From an uncultured Bacilli bacterium (lineage in GTDB: Bacteria > Bacillota_I > Bacilli_A > RFN20 > CAG-826): a DNA stretch of 5,340 nucleotides. How positions within the stretch are numbered: the first letter of the stretch is position 1; each line of letters starts with the position of its first letter. Shown piece after piece: positions 1 through 4,993 of this stretch. The notes beneath the pieces were generated by a model. The model was not told the origin of the DNA and searched no databases. It saw only the letters and a program-made list of their open reading frames with translations. Position numbers and translations under genes: made by a program. The stretch spans positions 1 to 5,340 of the forward strand of contig CALVRY010000077.1 in NCBI GenBank assembly GCA_944358755.1, written 5' to 3'.

Positions 1-1604
1 CTTCAGTTAACGATACTCATATTTATCTTGCAGTAAAAATGAGTAATCCATTAACTAATAAAGAAGATAAAAATTGTTACGCATTAATTCCTCTTCCAAC
101 TTCACATTGTGGCAGATTTATTTCTTTACCAAGTGAAGATAAAAATCATTATTATATATATCTTGATGATGTAGTGCGTTTAAATCTTGATTATATCTTT
201 AAAAATTTACCATATCTTAAATTTGAAGCTTACGCTTTTAAGTTTTCAAAAGACGCCGAAATGGAAGTTGAATCTGATCCAGAAGAAGGTGTTTTAAAAT
301 CAATTTCAGTTGCAATAAAAGAAAGAAAAAGAGGAATTCCAGTTCGTATAGTTTTTGGTGAAGGCATGCCTAAAGATTTACAAGAAAAACTTATTAAAAA
401 ACTAGAAATTGAAGACACTGATATTATTACTCGTGGTGGAAAATATCATAATAATAAAGATTTAATGAAATTCCCTCGAATTGAAGGAAATGGACTTGCT
501 TATCCTTCATGGCCTCAATCTTTTGAAAAAGCATTTAAGATTACGCCTTCTTTAATCGATATTATCGCTAAAAAAGATATTTTGATTCATGTGCCTTATG
601 AATCTTTTAATGCTTTTATTAATGTTTTACAAGAAGCGGCAATTTCGCCTAATGTTACAGAAATTAAAGCTTCAATTTATCGTGCCGCTAAAGATTCGAA
701 AGTTATTCAAGCTTTATCAAATGCTTCAAAAAATGGCAAAAAAGTCACCTGCATGGTTGAACTTTTAGCACGTTTTGATGAATCTAGTAATATTTTAATT
801 TCGCAAACCCTTCGTGATGCAGGAGTTGAGATTTTAACTGGTAAAGAAGGCTTTAAAGTTCATGGAAAAATCGTGTATATAAAAGTTAAAAATGGAAGTG
901 ATATTGCAATTATTTCAACAGGTAATTTCCATGAAGGAAACGCCAAAACTTATACTGATTGTTTACTTTTTACATCTAATCCAAAAATAGTTAAAGAAGT
1001 AAAAGAAATCTTTGATTTAATTGCAAATCCTTATGAAAAGCATAACTTCAAGAACTTGCTTGTTTCACCTTTACACATGCAATCAGTTTTTGAAAAGTTA
1101 ATAAAAAATGAAATTAAAAATCATGAAGCTGGTTTACCTAGTGGAATTAAAATAAAAATTAATCATATAACCGATAAACCAATGGTGAAACTTTTATATA
1201 ATGCAGCTTTACGCGGTGTAAAAACTGATCTTTTAATTAGAGGTAATTCTTCGCTTAAATTAAATGAAGAATTAGCTAAAAATTTAAATGTTCATGCCAT
1301 AATTGATCGTTATTTAGAGCATTCTCGTATCTTTATTTTTGAAAATGCTGGTAACCCTCTTGTATTTATGGGTAGCGCAGATTGGATGCCAAGAAATCTA
1401 TATAACAGAATAGAAGTTATTACCCCAGTTTACGATGAAGATATCAAAAAAGAATTAACGATGATTGTTGATTATGGTTTAAAAGATAACGTTAAAGGCG
1501 TTTTAGCCTTAGGAAATGATGAATATAAGAAATTCCTTAATCAAGATAAACCTTTTAGAAGTCAAGAAGAGTTGTATAATTATTACAGCAAAACAAATAA
1601 ATAA
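1..1604 (+). CDS. ppk: Polyphosphate kinase 1, 5'-truncated by the window edge
   Basis: PPK1 reversibly transfers the ATP gamma-phosphate onto inorganic polyphosphate. The frame is open from base 3, and the residues before the Met at 39 (NDTHIYLAVK) still match the family, so that Met is internal. By comparison with E. coli PPK (688 aa) roughly the first 150 residues lie outside the window. Counting from the Met at 39: the motif GGKYHN is at about 133-138; Arg215 (IYRAAKDS) and Arg245 (ARFDE) match E. coli Arg375 and Arg405 at the active site; His275 in GFKVHGK matches the autophosphorylated His435; His428 in RYLEHSR matches His592. These are the two phospholipase-D-like C-terminal domains, and the spacing of key residues agrees with E. 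coli. All visible catalytic residues are intact. The stop codon lies 13 bases before the exopolyphosphatase gene, so the two are almost certainly co-transcribed. The promoter is outside the window. Confidence 0.97.
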   Translation, partial: SVNDTHIYLAVKMSNPLTNKEDKNCYALIPLPTSHCGRFISLPSEDKNHYYIYLDDVVRLNLDYIFKNLPYLKFEAYAFKFSKDAEMEVESDPEEGVLKSISVAIKERKRGIPVRIVFGEGMPKDLQEKLIKKLEIEDTDIITRGGKYHNNKDLMKFPRIEGNGLAYPSWPQSFEKAFKITPSLIDIIAKKDILIHVPYESFNAFINVLQEAAISPNVTEIKASIYRAAKDSKVIQALSNASKNGKKVTCMVELLARFDESSNILISQTLRDAGVEILTGKEGFKVHGKIVYIKVKNGSDIAIISTGNFHEGNAKTYTDCLLFTSNPKIVKEVKEIFDLIANPYEKHNFKNLLVSPLHMQSVFEKLIKNEIKNHEAGLPSGIKIKINHITDKPMVKLLYNAALRGVKTDLLIRGNSSLKLNEELAKNLNVHAIIDRYLEHSRIFIFENAGNPLVFMGSADWMPRNLYNRIEVITPVYDEDIKKELTMIVDYGLKDNVKGVLALGNDEYKKFLNQDKPFRSQEELYNYYSKTNK

Positions 1605-1617
1605 ACGAGGTTTATAC

Positions 1618-2523
1618 ATGAAAAGTGGATATTATGCAGGTATTGATATTGGCACAAATGGTGCTCGTCTTGTAATTAAAGATGCCTTTTATAATGAAAA
1701 TAGAGAACTCGAAGCGGTAGAGGTTAATAAAGTAAGAGTTCCTCTTCGCCTTGGTGCTGATGTTTATAGTATTGGTGAATTATCTGAAAGAAAAATTCAT
1801 CAATTATCATTATGCATTTCATCTTTTAGAGATTTAATGAATATTTATGATGTAGTTTCTTACTCTTGTCTTGCAACTAGCGCAATGAGAGAAGCGCGAA
1901 ATGGTGCTGAAGTCATTGAAAGAATTCGTAAAGAAACTGGCGTTCAGATTTCGATAATTGATGGCGAAACTGAAGCTAAAACAATTTCTAAAATTGCTAA
2001 AGATTTTGCTCTTGATGATGATAAATATGTCTTCATAGATGTAGGAGGTGGCTCTACAGAAGTCACATTAGTTTCTAAAGGTAAAGCCACCGAAAGTACT
2101 TCATTTGAACTTGGTACCTTAAGAATTTTAGCCCATAAGGATAAAAAAGAAACATGGGGTAAATTTGAAGACTTACTTGAAGATTATCATAAAAAATATG
2201 GTAACCTCGACATTGTTGGAACTGGTGGAAATATTAACCGTTATTGGAAGATGAGTAAAAAGAAATCTAATAAAAAGGATTTAAATTATTTAAGTGTTGA
2301 TGATTTAAATTCAATTTACGATGATTTAATTAAATATACTCCTTCGCAAAGAATGGCTAAATTTGACCTTAAACCAGATAGAGCTGATGTTATTATTCCT
2401 GCTGGTAATATTTTTAAAAAAGCCAGCGAGATTTTAAAATCTAAAACAATTTATGTGCCAATGATTGGTTTAAGTGATTCAATTGTTGACACTTTAATTG
2501 AGAATTATATCAATGTCTTATAA
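1618..2523 (+). CDS. Short Ppx/GppA-family exopolyphosphatase / pppGpp phosphatase
   Basis: A 301-residue member of the sugar kinase/Hsp70/actin superfamily that removes terminal phosphate from polyphosphate and/or converts pppGpp to ppGpp. Visible motifs are the first phosphate loop GIDIGTNGAR (residues 8-17), the segment ATSAMREARN (86-95), Glu119 in DGETEA aligned with catalytic Glu121 of E. coli Ppx, the second phosphate loop DVGGGSTE (141-148), and GTGGN (201-205). It covers only the two actin-like domains and lacks the C-terminal HD-like and extra domains of the 513-residue E. coli Ppx; about 300 residues is the usual length of the short form, so this is not a truncation. I chose the start at 1618 because GAGG (1607-1610) sits 7 bases upstream and the family motif begins 8 residues in; an upstream in-frame ATG at 1516 would overlap ppk by 89 bases and add an unrelated peptide. 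The ribosome binding site touches the ppk stop codon, suggesting translational coupling. Substrate preference (polyphosphate versus pppGpp) cannot be read from sequence; the ppk neighbour favours polyphosphate. Confidence 0.93.
   Translation: MKSGYYAGIDIGTNGARLVIKDAFYNENRELEAVEVNKVRVPLRLGADVYSIGELSERKIHQLSLCISSFRDLMNIYDVVSYSCLATSAMREARNGAEVIERIRKETGVQISIIDGETEAKTISKIAKDFALDDDKYVFIDVGGGSTEVTLVSKGKATESTSFELGTLRILAHKDKKETWGKFEDLLEDYHKKYGNLDIVGTGGNINRYWKMSKKKSNKKDLNYLSVDDLNSIYDDLIKYTPSQRMAKFDLKPDRADVIIPAGNIFKKASEILKSKTIYVPMIGLSDSIVDTLIENYINVL
2486..2513 (+). promoter_or_regulatory. Possible promoter inside the 3' end of the Ppx/GppA gene
   Basis: A perfect -35 hexamer TTGACA (2486-2491) is followed after 16 bases by TATCAA (2508-2513, 4 of 6 matches to TATAAT). 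Transcription would start near 2520, just where the structured intergenic region begins. The -35 also encodes Val-Asp-Thr of the protein, so a chance match is possible. It would support a + strand RNA, in competition with the minus-strand candidate at 2790-2795. Confidence 0.3.
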
Positions 2524-2783
2524 CACCTTCTTGCTTCAACGACTCGCTTATTTCTAAGTTTTATCTTGAGTCTCCGCAAGCGTCAATTTGGGACTCCCTA
2601 TCCCTACTAAAATTTGATAGAGGTTAAGTTATTAATATAAAACTTTCCTAGTACACTAAGTGCTTCTTCCTATTTACATACTCATTCTATCAGGTGAGTA
2701 ATAGAAGCGATTTTATAACCATGGAGCTAGGCCTTCCGGTTAGCGTTTTGATATATTTTACGCTAAGTCATAATTTAATACCT
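2524..2783. ncRNA. Unidentified structured RNA candidate, strand unresolved
   Basis: No open frame of note lies here, but the stretch is about 36% G+C against about 12% in the next 130 bases, and inverted repeats cover most of it. Helices seen: CTTA/TAAG (2547-2550/2555-2558); GAGTC/GACTC (2568-2572/2592-2596) extended by CC/GG; CTATC/GATAG (2598-2602/2616-2620); AAGTT/AACTT (2626-2630/2641-2645); CCTAG/CTAAG (2647-2651/2656-2660); a longer hairpin GCTTC-TACTCA/TGAGTA-GAAGC (2662-2708); GCTA/TAGC around a TTCC loop (2726-2744); and TTAGCG/CGCTAA (2740-2745/2761-2766). Read on the minus strand, two loops become GNRA tetraloops (GAAA, GGAA) and two imperfect pairs become G-U wobbles. Read on the + strand, the 2726-2744 helix improves. 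A minus-strand start would be near 2783 and a + strand start near 2520. I do not recognise a family: RNase P, tmRNA, SRP RNA and common riboswitch signatures are absent. It could also be the 3' untranslated region of the ppk operon. Confidence 0.42.
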
Positions 2784-2789
2784 CCTCAT

Positions 2790-2795
2790 ATAGTA
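2790..2795 (-). promoter_or_regulatory. Possible minus-strand -10 element for the structured RNA
   Basis: On the minus strand the hexamer TACTAT (4 of 6 matches to TATAAT) would place a start near 2783, at the edge of the structured region. No convincing -35 hexamer lies 16-18 bases upstream, where the minus strand reads mostly T. This is weak evidence and is listed because it bears on the strand of the RNA. Confidence 0.2.
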
Positions 2796-2810
2796 CAATG
2801 GATATCAATT

Positions 2811-2936
2811 CGAAAAATGTTAAAAAATTTTTTTAAAAATTTTGAAATAATTTTCTGACATCTTAAATTTATACGATAAATATCGAGAAATTTAACAATA
2901 ATTTTTTTTAAAAAAATTTTATTTTTGAGTTATATT
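2811..2936. other. Extremely AT-rich A/T-tract spacer with a long dyad
   Basis: Only about 12% G+C, with repeated runs such as A6T7 (2823-2834) and T8A7T4 (2902-2920). Within it lies a dyad: outer arms TAAATTT (2864-2870) and AAATTTA (2888-2894) flank a 12-base inner dyad CGATAAATATCG (2874-2885). There is no gene. Such tracts are usually bent and can act as UP elements, and the dyad could be a regulator site about 80-110 bases upstream of the predicted start of the next gene or a weak AT-only hairpin. No canonical GC-rich terminator for the ppk operon is visible here. Confidence 0.5.
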
Positions 2937-2966
2937 TTTACCTCACTTTGTTAAAAGTGATATAAT
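2937..2966 (+). promoter_or_regulatory. Extended -10 promoter of the hydroxyacyl-CoA dehydrogenase gene
   Basis: The -10 hexamer TATAAT (2961-2966) is perfect and is preceded by TGA, giving a full extended -10 element. TTTACC (2937-2942) is a 4 of 6 match to the -35 consensus with an 18-base spacer. The A/T-tracts just upstream resemble an UP element. Transcription is predicted to start near 2973, leaving a leader of about 23 bases that holds the GGAGG site (2982-2986). Confidence 0.8.
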
Positions 2967-2995
2967 TTATTAATAAATATCGGAGGAAAAAAATA

Positions 2996-3967
2996 ATGGA
3001 TATTAAAAATGTTGTTGTTGCTGGAGGAGGCGTTTTAGGTAGTCAAATCGCTTTTCAAGCAGCATATTGTGGCTTTAATGTCACTATTTGGTTAAGAAGC
3101 GAAGCTAGTGTTAAAAGATGTGAGCCTAAGATTGATAATTTACATAAGGTTTATCTTGAAACTATTGAAGAAATGGCTTCTTTAAAAGAACCAAATCCTG
3201 CAATCTGGGCAAGTGGAATTAGTGATTTTGAAACATTTAATAAAGAAGAATGTATTAAGAAAACTGAAGAAGCTTATAAAAATTTAAAGCTTTCTACAGA
3301 TTTAAAAGAAGCATTAAAAGATTGTGATTTATTAGTTGAATCAATGGCAGAATTTGCTGATCAAAAGATAGAATTTTATAAAAAGGTAGCACCTTATTTA
3401 AATAAAAATGCCTTGATTTTATCTAATTCAAGCACATTGCTTCCATCTCAATTTGCTAAATATACTGGTAATCCATCACACTTTTTGGCATTACATTTTG
3501 CAAATCATATTTGGAAAAATAATGTAACTGAAGTAATGGGGCATGATAAAACCAGTAAAGAAAGTTTTGATAAAGCTTTTGAATTTGCAAAAGCTATCAG
3601 AATGTTCCCTCTACCAGTTTTAAAAGAGAAAAATGGTTATCTTTTAAATTCTTTACTCGTTCCTTTCTTATTAAGTGGACTTGATTTATTTGTAAATGGC
3701 GTAAGCGATCCTGCAAGTATTGATAAAGCCTGGACTACTGGCACAGGAGCTCCTCAAGGACCATTTAGAATCTTTGATATTGTTGGACTTCAAACTGCAT
3801 ATAATATCGTCACTCAATATCAAAAAGTTCCAGGAATTATTTCACCATTACTCAAAAAGATGATGATGCCATACAATTTTAAAGGAATGGAAAAACTTCT
3901 TAAAAAATATCTTGATGAAGGCAAAACTGGCGTTGCTAGTGGAGAAGGTTTCTATAAATATAAGTAA
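2996..3967 (+). CDS. 3-hydroxyacyl-CoA dehydrogenase family protein
   Basis: A 323-residue two-domain oxidoreductase of the 3-hydroxyacyl-CoA dehydrogenase family, which interconverts 3-hydroxyacyl-CoA and 3-ketoacyl-CoA with a nicotinamide cofactor. The N-terminal Rossmann domain has the GxGxxG loop at residues 10-15. The catalytic set matches the family: Ser146 in SNSST, His167 in LHFAN, Glu179 in VTEVM and Asn218 in NGYLLNS. The C-terminal helical dimerisation domain follows, with ATIDK-like, TGAPQGPF and DIVGL segments and the ending GEGFYKY. The motif LHFANxIWKNN marks a subfamily I recall from lactic acid bacteria and other low-GC Gram-positives rather than classical FadB or Hbd. One oddity: the acidic residue that ends beta-strand 2 and binds the NAD ribose is absent (WLRSE, residues 32-36), and Arg34-Ser35 could favour NADP. 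The ATG at 2996 has GGAGG 9 bases upstream. It is monocistronic, with no fatty-acid genes alongside, so the physiological substrate is unknown. Confidence 0.9.
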   Translation: MDIKNVVVAGGGVLGSQIAFQAAYCGFNVTIWLRSEASVKRCEPKIDNLHKVYLETIEEMASLKEPNPAIWASGISDFETFNKEECIKKTEEAYKNLKLSTDLKEALKDCDLLVESMAEFADQKIEFYKKVAPYLNKNALILSNSSTLLPSQFAKYTGNPSHFLALHFANHIWKNNVTEVMGHDKTSKESFDKAFEFAKAIRMFPLPVLKEKNGYLLNSLLVPFLLSGLDLFVNGVSDPASIDKAWTTGTGAPQGPFRIFDIVGLQTAYNIVTQYQKVPGIISPLLKKMMMPYNFKGMEKLLKKYLDEGKTGVASGEGFYKYK

Positions 3968-3973
3968 ATAGTT

Positions 3974-4004
3974 GTTTTCACGAAAAACGTAAAAGTTTTC
4001 ACGA
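3974..4004. repeat. Two direct copies of GTTTTCACGA, 21 bases apart
   Basis: The ten-base word GTTTTCACGA occurs at 3974-3983 and 3995-4004, a spacing of two DNA helical turns, just after the dehydrogenase stop codon. The first copy also forms a small hairpin, GTTTT/AAAAC (3974-3978/3984-3988). Function unknown; paired sites on one face of the helix can bind a regulator, but the next gene starts over 150 bases further on. Confidence 0.5.
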
Positions 4005-4027
4005 CTAGAAAAATAGAAAAATAAAAT

Positions 4028-4080
4028 GAAAATTTCCTGGGAAATTTTGAAAAAATCTCAGGAATTTTTCGTTTATTTTC
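4028..4080 (+). terminator. Rho-independent terminator of the dehydrogenase gene
   Basis: Stem TTCCTGGGA (4034-4042) pairs with TCTCAGGAA (4056-4064) with one G-U pair. After one T-T mismatch it extends through GAAAA (4028-4032) with TTTTC (4066-4070). A T-rich tail (4065-4079) follows. It closes the dehydrogenase transcript and insulates the lipoprotein gene. Confidence 0.82.
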
Positions 4081-4091
4081 TCAAAATAAAC
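4071..4091. repeat. Perfect 9-bp inverted repeat, second hairpin
   Basis: GTTTATTTT (4071-4079) and AAAATAAAC (4083-4091) are perfect complements around a three-base CTC loop. It lies directly after the main terminator stem and shares its T-rich tail. It may be a back-up terminator, a structure acting on the opposite strand, or a protein-binding palindrome just upstream of the lipoprotein promoter. Confidence 0.55.
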
Positions 4092-4096
4092 TTTCA

Positions 4097-4124
4097 AATA
4101 ACATTGAAAAAAATGTCAGTTATT
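4097..4124. promoter_or_regulatory. Dyad overlapping the lipoprotein promoter, possible operator
   Basis: AATAAC (4097-4102) and GTTATT (4119-4124) are perfect inverted repeats separated by 16 bases, and they bracket the -35 element and most of the spacer. The position suits a repressor site, but the arms are short and AT-rich, so chance is possible. I cannot assign a regulator. Confidence 0.35.
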
Positions 4125-4131
4125 TTATAAT
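4104..4131 (+). promoter_or_regulatory. Promoter of the lipoprotein gene
   Basis: The -35 hexamer TTGAAA (4104-4109, 5 of 6 consensus) and the perfect -10 TATAAT (4126-4131) are separated by 16 bases. The predicted start is near 4138, giving a leader of about 20 bases that carries AAGGAG (4143-4148). Confidence 0.85.
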
Positions 4132-4158
4132 TAATGAAAAAGAAGGAGTTAAACTCAT

Positions 4159-4926
4159 ATGAAGAAAAAATATTTATCGTTACTCGTTTTACCATTGGCA
4201 CTTGTTTCTTGTGGTGGGGAAGAAATTACTCTTGAAGAGGCAAAGAAAATTTTTGCAGAAAACAAAATCGATGACATGAGTGAAGTTTTGAAGATGTCTG
4301 TTAATATGGATATGAATTCTTCTCAAACTGTAGGAGAAAAAACTCAATCCGCCACTCAAAAGATTGTTTCTGTTATTGATGCTAGTTCTGTTGAAAATTT
4401 TTATGCTTACTCTTTCATGAGCACTGAGGGATCCGGTTCTAAAAATTCAATGGAAATGGAAATTGCTGTAATTGATGGCGTTTTATGGACAGCAATGGCT
4501 GAAAATGGAGCTGAACCTGTTTCAAATAAAGGTGAAGAATTTACTCAAAACGATTTAGACGAAATTTTAGCAAACTTATCACAAAATATATCTTTAGAAG
4601 ATTATACTTTCGAAGCGATGATTGGAGATTTGAATACTGCCGATACATCAATGACAATCACAAAAACTGGTGATCGAATTAATTTTGAATTGAGCGCAAG
4701 TACAATGTTTGATGGGCAATTTTCAACACAAATGACTAACGCTAAAGTTGAAGGTTCAGTAAAATATGGTTTTGGCTATGATGGAATTTTGAGAGACATG
4801 GATGCTAATGCTACTCTTGAAGCAACAGTGAATGAAGTGACTATGAAAATGTCAAGACAAGCAAATGGCACAATTTCTATTAATGAAGACGTTGATAGAA
4901 GAATCAAAATCATCGAAACAAAATAA
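4159..4926 (+). CDS. Predicted lipoprotein of unknown function
   Basis: A 255-residue protein with a classic lipoprotein signal: three lysines at 2-4, a hydrophobic stretch at about 5-16, and the lipobox LVSC with Cys18 as the only cysteine. Signal peptidase II would cleave before Cys18 and leave the protein lipid-anchored on the outer face of the membrane. The mature part is acidic near the start (EEITLEEAKK), then rich in Ser, Thr, Asn and Met with alternating polar and hydrophobic residues suggesting beta-sheet, for example MTITKTGDRINFEL. No catalytic or ligand motif is visible and I recognise no family; a LolA/LppX-like open beta-barrel is a guess from composition only. The start has AAGGAG 10 bases upstream. 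The gene stands alone between its own promoter and terminator, so neighbours give no functional hint. It is strongly set up for expression. Confidence 0.88.
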   Translation: MKKKYLSLLVLPLALVSCGGEEITLEEAKKIFAENKIDDMSEVLKMSVNMDMNSSQTVGEKTQSATQKIVSVIDASSVENFYAYSFMSTEGSGSKNSMEMEIAVIDGVLWTAMAENGAEPVSNKGEEFTQNDLDEILANLSQNISLEDYTFEAMIGDLNTADTSMTITKTGDRINFELSASTMFDGQFSTQMTNAKVEGSVKYGFGYDGILRDMDANATLEATVNEVTMKMSRQANGTISINEDVDRRIKIIETK

Positions 4927-4948
4927 TAAATAAATCACTAAATTAATT

Positions 4949-4993
4949 AAAAATTATCTACACTTTCCGAAAGGAAAAGTAGATAATTTTTTT
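4949..4993 (+). terminator. Strong terminator abutting the Nudix start codon
   Basis: AAAAATTATCTAC (4949-4961) pairs perfectly over 13 bp with the segment 4979-4991. After a small 2x1 internal loop, TTTCC (4964-4968) pairs with GGAAA (4973-4977), capped by a GAAA tetraloop (4969-4972). The T-run is 4987-4993. It ends the lipoprotein transcript. The A-run on the left makes it able to act in both directions. The T-run ends on the base before the ATG of the next gene. Confidence 0.9.
4982..4987 (+). promoter_or_regulatory. Possible -10 element for a leaderless Nudix transcript
   Basis: GATAAT (5 of 6 matches to TATAAT) lies inside the 3' arm of the terminator stem and ends six bases before the Nudix ATG at 4994, so transcription could start on that A. 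No good -35 is seen (TACACT at 4959-4964 matches only about half). Inference from spacing only. Confidence 0.28.

Noticed and set aside
230..418. Minus-strand open frame of 62 codons
   Set aside because: It lies inside the conserved ppk coding sequence, has no recognisable product, and is a shadow of that gene.
39..1604. ATG at 39 as the true start of polyphosphate kinase
   Set aside because: The frame is open upstream to the window edge and those residues align with the family, so this Met is internal to a truncated gene.
1516..1617. Upstream in-frame ATG for the Ppx/GppA gene
   Set aside because: It overlaps the ppk coding region and encodes a non-homologous leader; the ATG at 1618 has a good ribosome site and starts right before the family motif.
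2726..2745. SRP RNA, because the minus strand carries CCGGAAGG like the SRP tetraloop
   Set aside because: The flanking conserved loop residues of the SRP S domain (AGG and AGCA) are missing, and the hairpin sits near one end of the region rather than at the apex of a rod.
2524..2783. RNase P RNA or tmRNA
   Set aside because: Neither strand contains the conserved P4 GAGGAAAGTCC core with its partner, nor a tRNA-like TPsiC end, so both were dropped.
2811..2936. Replication origin suggested by the very AT-rich stretch
   Set aside because: No DnaA-box cluster (TTATCCACA-like) was seen and the neighbours are not origin-linked genes.
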